Below, in pieces: positions 50,720 to 60,048 of a stretch of DNA of 64,000 nt. A program made the position numbers and the translations under genes. The notes under the pieces are model-generated. The model ran no database searches. It was not told the origin of the DNA and worked only from the letters and a program-made list of their open reading frames with translations. How positions within the stretch are numbered: the stretch's first letter is position 1; the number at the start of each line of letters is the position of its first letter. Source of the stretch: DASRHD01 sp035485575 (lineage in GTDB: Bacteria; Verrucomicrobiota; Verrucomicrobiia; Opitutales; Opitutaceae); assembly GCA_035485575.1 (NCBI GenBank), contig DATHNW010000006.1, positions 62,001 to 126,000 of the forward strand. The letters are read 5' to 3'.

Positions 50720-52786
50720 CTAGCTGGTCGGGATCATTTCCAATTGTTCGCTCTCCGGTGGCCGCGACAGGTTTCGCCGGAATAGAAGCTCATCCTCTTT
50801 CGAGGCGTCCAATCGCAAGACGATGATGTCCTTCTTTTGAAGAGCTTTGGGAGGAGACGTGGTTGTCGTCAGAATGTATTGGAACGGGCATCCGCCGATT
50901 TTCTGAAAATGCTCATCAAGCCAAGCGGCAAAGCGAATGTAGCTGTGGTATAGCCGTAGTCCAAGGTCGGCCTCCCGAGGGCTGTCATGCAGGAGGAAGC
51001 CCGGCAGTAGCGAGTCTTTGGAAAGTGAATTGAAAACCAGACAACTGATGTCGGCCAAGAGGACGGCGAGGGTTTCCATGGCCTCCCCGGTCATCGCGCC
51101 GCCGTGCGTTACTTGAAAGTTAAGCTCCCGATCTGCGAAAGTGACCTTCCCGTCGTAGGAGGATGAGGGAAGGACCTTTTTCGCCGCAGCCGAGAAAAGT
51201 GAACTCAACAAGGCCCGGTTCGCATCGTGCTGGGTGAGTAGCACGTTCAAATCCAGAGTCTGGGTTTCAATGTCGGCCTTTTGCTTCGCGATGCTTTCAA
51301 CTGCGCTCGTGAGTTTCGCGTATTTCTCAGGTGCCTCGACCCTGGATTTCCAAGTCACGACTTCCGCGAGGTCGGCGTTCAAGGAGTCGCTGATTACTTT
51401 CTTTTCTCTGATTTCGGTCGAAAAATTCGTCTGCTGTTTTGTCAATGTCGCCCGCTTCTGCTCCGATTCTCGAATGCTTCGCTCAAGCGCGGACTGCTGA
51501 TCGGTAATTTTATTACGCTCATTTTCTCTAGCAGCTTCCATTTGTTCGAGGGCATGTGTTTCCTTTACCTCGGAGCCCTTGAGCGTCGCCTGACGGTTTT
51601 GCACGTAGCTGCATTGCCCAATTAAAACGTCTCCATACGGGCAGCGCTTGTCTTTATTTTCGATTACGCTGCTTCGGAACTCTTCATTTCTTTTGAGCCC
51701 TGCGCTTATCTCCTCGCCTGCTTTGCTACCCAATTGGAACAGGGTTTTGAGCTGACTCAGTTCATTGCGCGAGTCGGCAAGGTTCTCGTTGAGCGCGTTT
51801 AGCTGCTCCTGTATTTCAGCTTGCTGACCCTCCAATTTGCCGGTTGCTTCCTCGAGAAGATACTTAGCTTTTTCGACAAATCGCTTGAGGTCGAAGGTCA
51901 GCTCTTCGGAAGCAACAAGGGCCTTGTCGATCTCTGTTTGATCGCTCGGCAAATGCGCCTTCAATTGCTGGCGCAGTCGTGTGTCGTAGTATTGGTGCCA
52001 GTAATCTGGTTCTCGTCTTGAACGCTCTAAATCACCCTCGGCTTTTTCGACGGCTCTTATCTGGTCGGCTAGATTTTCTTCGGCCTTCAATTCGTCTGGG
52101 AGAAACAATCCGAGCGCAATGCGCATGACGAAAAGCGGGTCGGCCTTGGGAAATCGGAATGCTGGCCACTCGGATTCGCTTCTGGGCGAGCGCCAATCGT
52201 AAACATTTTGAAACCGCGCTTCTTGGTCCCTGGCGCACCAAGCTAACAAGTGCCCCCACTTAATCTCCTCGTTGGTTCTGACCACCGTCGAGGATGCGAG
52301 TTCATCAAGAAGATTTTCCAACCCTAGCTGCTTAGGATAGGTATCCTGATACGCCGCTTCGCCCTTCTTTTCGTAGAGGCCCTCAATCGTGGCGTCTTTC
52401 AGGATGTAGGAGTTCCGATTTTCTCCCAAAGGGCGGAGGACAGCCCATACAACACCCTTCAAAGAGATTTCTGCGGCGACGTATCCGTTCGGAAAGGATT
52501 TTTTGATCGCTTGGGTGTTGGTCTTGTTTGCGAATGTTTTTTCGCCAAGGACATAGCGCAACAGACGGCAGAATGTCGTTTTGCCCGCGCTGTGTCCTGC
52601 GACGTCACTCGTGTCTGTGTCAGACTCTGGTTCCTCGGCCCACACGATGTTGAGCCCTTGTCTGAGCGGAATGTCACGGATGACAACCGGCTGCGGTGTC
52701 AGCTTCGAGAGGATCAAAAGACGTTTTACCCAAACATCAGGTGTTTTTTTGATTGGGCTTTTTGTCAGTTCCTCAAGAGCGCTCAT
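50720..52786 (-). CDS. SMC/Rad50-like ATPase (DUF2326 / ABC-3C type)
   Basis: 688 residues. Walker A GHSAGKT at 64-70, then an RLLRYVLGEKTFANKTN segment. Long coiled coil at about 235-540 with Cys at 382 and 392 (CPYGDVLIGQC), in the place of a zinc-hook-like turn. C-terminal lobe with Walker B-type FLLHDSPREADLGLRL. Resembles the DUF2326 ATPases of ABC three-component conflict systems. It is ten bases before the methyltransferase stop and shares its direction. Possible DNA-end sensor or loader for the operon. Confidence 0.75.
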   Translation of the reverse strand: MSALEELTKSPIKKTPDVWVKRLLILSKLTPQPVVIRDIPLRQGLNIVWAEEPESDTDTSDVAGHSAGKTTFCRLLRYVLGEKTFANKTNTQAIKKSFPNGYVAAEISLKGVVWAVLRPLGENRNSYILKDATIEGLYEKKGEAAYQDTYPKQLGLENLLDELASSTVVRTNEEIKWGHLLAWCARDQEARFQNVYDWRSPRSESEWPAFRFPKADPLFVMRIALGLFLPDELKAEENLADQIRAVEKAEGDLERSRREPDYWHQYYDTRLRQQLKAHLPSDQTEIDKALVASEELTFDLKRFVEKAKYLLEEATGKLEGQQAEIQEQLNALNENLADSRNELSQLKTLFQLGSKAGEEISAGLKRNEEFRSSVIENKDKRCPYGDVLIGQCSYVQNRQATLKGSEVKETHALEQMEAARENERNKITDQQSALERSIRESEQKRATLTKQQTNFSTEIREKKVISDSLNADLAEVVTWKSRVEAPEKYAKLTSAVESIAKQKADIETQTLDLNVLLTQHDANRALLSSLFSAAAKKVLPSSSYDGKVTFADRELNFQVTHGGAMTGEAMETLAVLLADISCLVFNSLSKDSLLPGFLLHDSPREADLGLRLYHSYIRFAAWLDEHFQKIGGCPFQYILTTTTSPPKALQKKDIIVLRLDASKEDELLFRRNLSRPPESEQLEMIPTS

Positions 52787-52796
52787 GGTGAAGTCC

Positions 52797-55700
52797 TCAG
52801 ACTAAGGCATATTTGCTGTGAAGTTGATCAAAAGTTTTTGAGGCAACCAATTGTTGCTGGGTTAGCGCATTCGCCTGTTGGCCCTTTCTTAGCTTAGCCA
52901 GGACGTTCAACGCCATCCCCGCTAACCCTCCGTGGTTTGATGGGAAGGTCTGGCGGACGAAATCGAATTGCGGACCTTTCGTGATGGGGTGACCGATGGC
53001 ACTCTGTTGGACGACTATGGCCTTCCGGTGCTCTGCCAAGTAGTTCAGGCAGTCCGCCCACTTGATCCCTTGGCTTTCGATGGCCGCCAACTCACTGGTG
53101 ATAGACGCGATCATAGCATCTACTTGGTTGCTGCTACCGGCGAGCGTGCGACAGAGAGCGGGATGTGTGGCCAATATCAGCGCATCAAGATGATCGTCGC
53201 TCGAAATGGTCTCCTTCCACTCCACCAACTCTAGTGCGAGAGCACAGATGAGGCGGTCCGACGCCGTTGCTGGATAAGCTTGGTCAAATGGCGCGAAGTC
53301 GGCTCCAGCCTGCGTTGGGGCGGCGGCTCGCCCAAAGAGATCTAGTCCGAGGCCGAGTTCATCCGGAGCCGCGGGCTTGGCCGCCTTTGGTTTACGGGCG
53401 GGTTTCTTCGCCGTAGTCGCGGCAGCAGTTACAGCCTCTTGGGCGGCGCGGTCGTGATTGAGGGCGAGGAGGCGGCGGAGGACTTCTTTTCGGGCGGCAG
53501 GGCTGATAGTGTAACGGACGCGGTCGTTTTCGGGGAGCGTTTGGACTTCGTGGAAGTCGTGACCAAGGGCGAACTGACCTGTCCACCCATAGGTCGCGAG
53601 GACCGCTTCGTCCAACTCGCGATGCAAGGAGCGGAGCCGGAGTAGACCTTCGTATCCAGCTTCGGCTTGATCCGGCATCTTGCTGATACGGGCGACCTCG
53701 GCAGCAGTGAGATCGCTGTCGTGGAAAAGACCGTATAACTTCGTTAGGCCAATCTCAAGTGCACGCATTATCGCCGACCTTCTGTTGTGAAAATCATCGC
53801 CAATTTGATCGAGTGCCAGACCATCATTCCCTGCGAAAATCGGGAAAGGAAATGTCTGAAAAATTGCAGAAGGCATGTAGCTCAAATCGGATTTCATTGT
53901 TGTGCAGTAACGCCACGCCCAGTGGTAGTGCAGGCTCGATTGGAGAACAGAAAAGTATCGAGCCTGCTCGAATGGCATAACAACAAGCTTTGAATCCAGA
54001 ACCTGCCTCGGATTTACAAAGGAGAACGCAACAGTCCGACTCACCTGAGCAATCGCTATCGCGCGCTTCACTCCTTCGAGCAACGAGTAGAGCTTTGGGC
54101 GCTTATCGGCATAAATCCACCAGCGCTGAGGCAATGGCTTCCGCAGAACGTATGCCCCATTTTCGTCAACCCGAGTTCGCTCCGGCTTGACTCGAGTTTC
54201 AATTATCGCGAACGCATCTGCGTATTCGGTCCTAGCCTTCTCTTCGGTCCAGTCATGGAAATTTACAATAAATCGGGTTCCGCTTTGATTGGGGCTAGTG
54301 TTCAAGTCGGAGCCGTTGATATAAGGCATGATCACCGCGGAAAGGGCAGGATTAGCACGTAACAAACGCTGCGCTTCTTCTCTTTCCAAGATAAAGCCGG
54401 TGCCGAGCACATAAGAGCCGATAAAGCTCTTATCTGCGTTTTCGTTCAGCGCCAGCGGACTGTCTTGGTTGGAGTCAGAATCCAAATATGATGTGATTTG
54501 GTTGACGATCTGTCCGTCGAGGAGGCAGGGGAGAGCCCAGTCTCCTTTGGTGATTGCGATAAGTGATACCTCGACGGCAGCAGTCCCGGGCCATTTTTTC
54601 GACCGAATTGCGAAAGTTATCGTCCCTGACATTTGAAGTATCACGGCCAGTCCACCTTCACGAGCGCTGCCTTGCGCGATCGTATTGGTCGAAATTAATG
54701 CCATATGCCCTCCCGTCCTAAGCAGGCCAAACACGCGCCTGAAAAAATACGTGACTAGGTCGACTGCGCCCGCCGGAGCGAACTCGTATTTTAGCCATTC
54801 CAAGAATCCATGACCATACGTGCCACTCAATGCACGATTCCCAAGAAAAGGCGGGTTTCCAAGAATACAATCAAAGCCACCTCTGGCGCTGATGTCCGGA
54901 AAGTTTAGAAACCAATGGAAAAATTTCTTCCGTCCCGCCAATGCCCATGCCGCCGCTGTGGCCTGCCCTTGAGGTGTGCGATGCCCACCGAGGAAAGCGC
55001 GAAACTCTTCATCGGTTATTAATTTGCCCTTTGTCGCAGCGGTCTTGGGCAGGTAGAACTGCGCAATGGGAATGCAGGCGATTTGTTCAAGCAACCATGG
55101 GTCCTTGCTTTGAGTGAAGTCCTCGTAGCGCTTCTTCTTTAGTTCGATTTCATCGGGATTGCGCTCGGGCAAGATGGAGATTTCGCGCCAACCTAGAAGG
55201 ATGGCGTCGAGTTGCGCCTTTAGCTCAGGTGCAAGGTCTACTTTCTTCTGACCTTTGGCGAAGTCTTCGCGCTCTGTTTTGTTTTTTCGACGGAAGGCAG
55301 ATGCTATTTCCTTCTCGTCGCCAGGCATGGCGGAAAATGCTTCTTCGGGGACGCCACGTTCCATTTCGTCTTCTTGAGCAAAGCCGACGATGGCGTTACC
55401 GCATTTTATGTGGTGATCGAGGAAGTTTAGGGGCTCGCCAGGACTGTGCGCCTCTAACCATAGCGCGACCTTGCATAACTCGACGGCTAGGGGGTTTAGG
55501 TCCACGCCGTAGATGCACTCGCGGATGACATCGCGGATGGCGGAACGGAACGAAGCAGGGCTTGGCTGCTCCTCCCCAGTGCGAACAATGGCAAGCTCCA
55601 TCGCGATCCGTCGCGCTGCTGCGAGTAATATGTGACCGGAGCCACAGGCGATATCGGCGATTCGAAGCGAAAGTAGCGCGGCGGCCTTGTCCTTCTCATT

Positions 55701-57140
55701 CAGTTTTTCGACGATAATAAGATCGAGGGAATGCTTGAGGAGCGGCTGAACGAGGTCGTCAGGGGTGTAGTGTGAACCGGTGGCCGCGCGTTTGTCCCCT
55801 TGCGCGAAGGCGAATTCGACGCGCGGTCCGACGACATGAAAGACAGGCTCGAATTCGAGCAATCCTTCGTAAACAGAACCAAACTCCTCGACGTTGAGCG
55901 CAGCATAATTAACTCGGATAGTCTGGCCTGTATTGGGGTTTTGATAGAGGGAGAGCGAATGCAGGCAGCCAAACGTGACGGCGTTGTCGAGCTGACAGTC
56001 TCGGAACGAGCCAATGGCGTCTGGGCGAAACAAGTCGCCGGCAAGCGGTGCGATCCCGAGTTTCGGACCTGGGCCGGCCGCCTCAAAGAGGCGGAAACAG
56101 GATATGAGCGCGAGCCAAGCATCGTCCTTGCGAGGGTCGGCGAGGTGACGTTTTTCCGCCAGACGGCGAAGCCGTTGCAAGCTGTAATAGCGGCAGTAAA
56201 TATCTCGTTTCGCAGCGGAAGGTGAAAGTGGGTAAACAAGGTTGCGCTCCTCGATGACGAGCAGAAACAGCAGTCGGTAGATCAGGCGAAGCAGATGCTG
56301 ATAGAAGACATCTGCCTTCAGCGATTCATTCTGAATGGCGGCGCGCAGCGCTTCGTTTTTAGGGTGAATAAGCAGACCGTTGGCAAAGGCCCGGATTGCC
56401 GATTCGACGGCGCGGCTGAGTCCATCACGGATGCGCGCACCCGACTCCACAGAGTCTTGGTGATAGCGTTCGATCAGGCTTTCCGGTGCAGCGTCGGTCG
56501 TGGCCGGCAGCCGTGAGGCGTGGAGGAAACGATAGAGAACCGCGAAGTCGGCGAAAAGTCCGTCGGTGAAAATACGGTCGAGATCGAATTCCAGGTAAGT
56601 GAGCTTCACTAAGCGCGAGCTATCGCGGAGAAGGCGGAGAAGGCGACCGTTGGTGACGACGGCGTAGAGTTGCTCGGAAAGATTGAGGTACTCCTGAACC
56701 AGCGCGTGGGCGGACATGCGCGGGCCGGCCACTCGCTCCGGCTTTCGATCAAGCCCGGCGGGATCGCGATAGCCTGTGATGTGAACCGGCGTATTGGCGC
56801 GGTTAGCCGCGCGGTGGGAAATCGGGTAAGCCTTGGCGTTCAGCTCCGGGCCGCGTTGCTGATATTCGAGTTGATAGCCGAGCAGGCCGAGGAGCGGAAC
56901 GATCCAGAGATTGCGCGTCTCGGTGGTGCCGGACGCGTTCGCTGAAATTGTTTCGAGCTTACGGTGAAAGATACGCCAGTAGTCCTGCGCGTCAGCCCAC
57001 GCACGGGCTATCTCGTCTTTCACGGTCGCGGAGCCTGTTAGGCCGAAGTCGGCGGGACGCTGGCCGTGCAACTCGTCAAGCCGATCAAATAACTCGGGCG
57101 AAACTATCGACCCTTCGATGCGGATGCTGGGAAAATTCAT
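52797..57140 (-). CDS. N6-adenine methyltransferase, DISARM DrmMI-like/Eco57I-type
   Basis: 1447 residues from the ATG at 57140; the longer frame from 57251 lies in the helicase gene. N-terminal region as in DrmMI/Eco57I proteins: SIRIEGSIVSPELFDRL, then ETRNLWIVPLLGLLGY. SAM-binding motif I IACGSG at 497-502, catalytic NPPF at 762-765 (LGNPPFLGN). A target-recognition-like C-terminal half follows. No nuclease motif is evident at the N-terminus, so modification alone is likely. It is eleven bases after the SNF2 helicase stop. Expected role: mark self DNA in the defence module. Confidence 0.8.
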   Translation of the reverse strand: MNFPSIRIEGSIVSPELFDRLDELHGQRPADFGLTGSATVKDEIARAWADAQDYWRIFHRKLETISANASGTTETRNLWIVPLLGLLGYQLEYQQRGPELNAKAYPISHRAANRANTPVHITGYRDPAGLDRKPERVAGPRMSAHALVQEYLNLSEQLYAVVTNGRLLRLLRDSSRLVKLTYLEFDLDRIFTDGLFADFAVLYRFLHASRLPATTDAAPESLIERYHQDSVESGARIRDGLSRAVESAIRAFANGLLIHPKNEALRAAIQNESLKADVFYQHLLRLIYRLLFLLVIEERNLVYPLSPSAAKRDIYCRYYSLQRLRRLAEKRHLADPRKDDAWLALISCFRLFEAAGPGPKLGIAPLAGDLFRPDAIGSFRDCQLDNAVTFGCLHSLSLYQNPNTGQTIRVNYAALNVEEFGSVYEGLLEFEPVFHVVGPRVEFAFAQGDKRAATGSHYTPDDLVQPLLKHSLDLIIVEKLNEKDKAAALLSLRIADIACGSGHILLAAARRIAMELAIVRTGEEQPSPASFRSAIRDVIRECIYGVDLNPLAVELCKVALWLEAHSPGEPLNFLDHHIKCGNAIVGFAQEDEMERGVPEEAFSAMPGDEKEIASAFRRKNKTEREDFAKGQKKVDLAPELKAQLDAILLGWREISILPERNPDEIELKKKRYEDFTQSKDPWLLEQIACIPIAQFYLPKTAATKGKLITDEEFRAFLGGHRTPQGQATAAAWALAGRKKFFHWFLNFPDISARGGFDCILGNPPFLGNRALSGTYGHGFLEWLKYEFAPAGAVDLVTYFFRRVFGLLRTGGHMALISTNTIAQGSAREGGLAVILQMSGTITFAIRSKKWPGTAAVEVSLIAITKGDWALPCLLDGQIVNQITSYLDSDSNQDSPLALNENADKSFIGSYVLGTGFILEREEAQRLLRANPALSAVIMPYINGSDLNTSPNQSGTRFIVNFHDWTEEKARTEYADAFAIIETRVKPERTRVDENGAYVLRKPLPQRWWIYADKRPKLYSLLEGVKRAIAIAQVSRTVAFSFVNPRQVLDSKLVVMPFEQARYFSVLQSSLHYHWAWRYCTTMKSDLSYMPSAIFQTFPFPIFAGNDGLALDQIGDDFHNRRSAIMRALEIGLTKLYGLFHDSDLTAAEVARISKMPDQAEAGYEGLLRLRSLHRELDEAVLATYGWTGQFALGHDFHEVQTLPENDRVRYTISPAARKEVLRRLLALNHDRAAQEAVTAAATTAKKPARKPKAAKPAAPDELGLGLDLFGRAAAPTQAGADFAPFDQAYPATASDRLICALALELVEWKETISSDDHLDALILATHPALCRTLAGSSNQVDAMIASITSELAAIESQGIKWADCLNYLAEHRKAIVVQQSAIGHPITKGPQFDFVRQTFPSNHGGLAGMALNVLAKLRKGQQANALTQQQLVASKTFDQLHSKYALV

Positions 57141-57150
57141 CGGCGGTCCG

Positions 57151-60048
57151 TCAGTTTTTTCCACCCTCTGGGAGGAGAATGTAGACGCCGAGGAGATCCA
57201 TCGGCAGGACCGGATAGACGATTTGGAACCGTTTCGCATCCATGAGCGCACTGAACCGTTCGTGAGCTTGAACGAGCTTCAAGGATTGGCGCTCGGCGAC
57301 CGCATCAAACTCGGTCTTCAACTTTTCAAGGAGACGAAGTTCGTTTTCCAAAAACCCGGCTCGGGCCTGCGGGGTCAAGTCCGATGTTGCGAGGGCGGCA
57401 AGCAAAAGTGCTTTGGCTGTGGCATGGTCGATAAATTCCTTTTGTTCTGGAGTGCCACGCCAACCCCAGAGAACCATTTCTTCGGCGACCACCTGATTCT
57501 GGGCCTTGCGCTCTTCGATAACGTTGCGACAGCGAAAGAGCATCAACGTGGTCTTTGTCTGAACCTGTCGCGTGCGGATGATGGCTGCCCGAGCGGCGCG
57601 TTTTCCGTCACGGGCCAAAGTATTGGCCATCACGAGCTGACAGAGCTGTTCCACGAAACGATGATTGCGCCCGATGTAATAAAACCCTTCGGGCGTGGGT
57701 GAGGTAAAACTGACGGCGAGTGGCTCAGTCGATTCGGGAAGAAGCGAACGCAACGGGACGGGCATATTGCCGAGCACGATTTTATGACCTCTTCCCTTCG
57801 GATCAGGAATGACCTGCACGCCGAGAATATCGTTAAGTGCAGAGACAACAAAATCCTCAACCGCCTTTGGATCACCAATGGCTTCGTCAACCTCCTTCAA
57901 GTCGGTTTCAATCTCCTCGGCTTTGATCGCGTTTTGAGCGAATATGCTGCGCGAGGCCAACTCACGCTTGGCGGCCTCTTCTATTTTGTGGGTAACTGCG
58001 GCCTTAGCTTTAGCCGCTTCGTCGAACTCGTCGAAATTGAACTGAATCTGCTTCCGATCATGCTTGGCCGTGGATATGCGGCGGTCGGGGTTGATCAATA
58101 GCGCTTGGGTAATTGTATCGATAATGCTCTGGGAATCCTCTGGAAACGGAACGTTGATACCCGTGGATTTTTTAATCTCTCGGACCTTGCGAAGAAGAAC
58201 GTCGAGCACGATGCCGTCGATGGGATTATCGGCACCGTAAAGCAGGCACGTTTTAACCTTCTCCGCGAGCTGGCCATAACGATCGACTCGGCCCTCGCGC
58301 TGCTCTAGGCGGTTGGGATTCCACGGGAGATCAAAATGCAGCACCGCGGTAAAGTGCTGCTGAAGATTCACGCCCTCACTCAAGCAGTCCGTGGCAATAA
58401 GGACGCGCGAGCGCTTGGGATCGCGGCCCATTTCTTCGATCCGCTGTTTGCGGATTTCATCGGGCAGTTCGCTGGTGACGACTTGAATATCGAGCGTCGG
58501 GAAACGTTTCCTAAGAAGTGGAGTGAGTTGCTGGCCGAGATAGTTGGCAGTCGCGACGTAACGGCAGAAAACGACGGAGTTGAATCCGTCGTTGATCCAG
58601 TCGTCGAGGACCGCCTCGGCGTTGGCGAGCTTCAGGTCGTCCTGCGGATTAGAAAGCTTGGTGAGCTTCTCGGCCAGACCACGTATCTGTTGGCGCTGGT
58701 GACCTGACCAATCGAGTTTTTCGGTAAGAGACGTGGGTGAGTTGTCCCCCTCGAAACCAAACTCGGTGTCGCCAACCGGATTCTCCGCAATTGAAGAAAG
58801 AGCGGTCGCCGGGTCGTCTTCGCCGTTCTTCGGCGCACCGGCGGGAAGACCGGCTAACCGGGCATTGAGCATTTCGATTCCGGCGGCTGGGCTGGACATT
58901 ACTCCGCGAAGGAGACCAAGCGCCGTCCAGTAGTGGACGCGCCGAAGCCGCCCATCACCGGGGTCGGTTGCAATTAGTTGTTTAGCGAAAGAGAGGATGT
59001 CCTCGAAGAATGCCGCGTAGTTGGCGGATAGATCGTATGGCCATTCAAAGCTTTCGCGCTCGGGGAACGGTGTGTTTTCCCCCATCCATCTCTCAACGTC
59101 GGCGCGTTTGCGCTGAATAAAGTGTTTGGCGAGTTCCTTGCGCTGGGCCTGAGAAGATGAAGGCAAATCGAGCAACTCGAACTCGGGCTTGAGCATTCCG
59201 AGCAGAGAGTGAAATTCCTCGGACTTACCGCTGTGCGGTGTAGCGGTGAGTAGGATGAGATGCTGCTGCGGCTTTTCTGCGAGGCGGCTGACCAGGTGAT
59301 ACCGCTGTTGCTGCGTCTGCGAAGCACCGACGGGACGGGCGCATGAGTGCGCCTCATCTACGATCACCAACTCGGGACACTGCTCGATGAACACATCTCG
59401 CCGGGTATCGGATTTGATGAAATCCACGCTGATGACCTGATACGGGTAGAATTCGTAGACGCTCGTATCGCCGTGAATCTGCCGATCAAGGCTGGCGCGG
59501 GTGTTGGACCGAATGATGACCGCCTCAATGTCGAGCTTCTGACGGATTTCCGCCTGCCATTGCTCGCAGAGATGAGGGAGGCAGATAACGGCAAAGCGTT
59601 TTATTTTGCGGCGTTCAAGAAGCTCACGAACGACAAGCAGGGACTCGACGGTCTTACCGACGCCAACGTCGTCGGCAACCAGCAGCCGAACCTTGTCCAA
59701 CTTCAGGGCCATGATAAGCGGCACCAACTGGTAAGAACGCGGGCGAAACGAAAGCTTGGCCAGCGACCGAAACGGACCAGCGCCGTTGCGAAACGCGAGA
59801 CGAGCGGAGTCGTAAAGTAAACGGGCAGTGGAAATGTCACCGAGGTCTTCTTTTGCAGGTGGCTCAAAGTGGGCATCTACGGGCTCGTCGAACTCAATTC
59901 CAAGCGGGCGATAGATGCCGGTGGTCTCGTCATCTGACCCGCCAAGCGGTTTGATGATGAGGAGGTCAGCGTCGTCAGACGGCAGCACGATCCAATCGCG
60001 ACCGCGAAGGCTGACGAGTTTCCCTGGCTGGAAGGTGGCCGTGCTCAT
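57151..60048 (-). CDS. SNF2-family helicase, DISARM DrmD-like
   Basis: 965 residues. Walker A DDVGVGKT (126-133), LPHLCEQWQAEI (motif Ia region), the DEAH box at 231-234 (VIVDEAHSC), LTATPHSGK (motif III), then the C-terminal lobe with SEGVNLQQH (motif V) and QREGRVDRYGQ (motif VI). The stretch PHLCEQWQ ... SVDFIKSDTRRD matches DrmD helicases. The ATG overlaps the stop of the upstream helicase (ATGA at 60045-60048). Translocates on dsDNA; in DISARM this class assists phage-DNA targeting. Confidence 0.85.
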   Translation of the reverse strand: MSTATFQPGKLVSLRGRDWIVLPSDDADLLIIKPLGGSDDETTGIYRPLGIEFDEPVDAHFEPPAKEDLGDISTARLLYDSARLAFRNGAGPFRSLAKLSFRPRSYQLVPLIMALKLDKVRLLVADDVGVGKTVESLLVVRELLERRKIKRFAVICLPHLCEQWQAEIRQKLDIEAVIIRSNTRASLDRQIHGDTSVYEFYPYQVISVDFIKSDTRRDVFIEQCPELVIVDEAHSCARPVGASQTQQQRYHLVSRLAEKPQQHLILLTATPHSGKSEEFHSLLGMLKPEFELLDLPSSSQAQRKELAKHFIQRKRADVERWMGENTPFPERESFEWPYDLSANYAAFFEDILSFAKQLIATDPGDGRLRRVHYWTALGLLRGVMSSPAAGIEMLNARLAGLPAGAPKNGEDDPATALSSIAENPVGDTEFGFEGDNSPTSLTEKLDWSGHQRQQIRGLAEKLTKLSNPQDDLKLANAEAVLDDWINDGFNSVVFCRYVATANYLGQQLTPLLRKRFPTLDIQVVTSELPDEIRKQRIEEMGRDPKRSRVLIATDCLSEGVNLQQHFTAVLHFDLPWNPNRLEQREGRVDRYGQLAEKVKTCLLYGADNPIDGIVLDVLLRKVREIKKSTGINVPFPEDSQSIIDTITQALLINPDRRISTAKHDRKQIQFNFDEFDEAAKAKAAVTHKIEEAAKRELASRSIFAQNAIKAEEIETDLKEVDEAIGDPKAVEDFVVSALNDILGVQVIPDPKGRGHKIVLGNMPVPLRSLLPESTEPLAVSFTSPTPEGFYYIGRNHRFVEQLCQLVMANTLARDGKRAARAAIIRTRQVQTKTTLMLFRCRNVIEERKAQNQVVAEEMVLWGWRGTPEQKEFIDHATAKALLLAALATSDLTPQARAGFLENELRLLEKLKTEFDAVAERQSLKLVQAHERFSALMDAKRFQIVYPVLPMDLLGVYILLPEGGKN

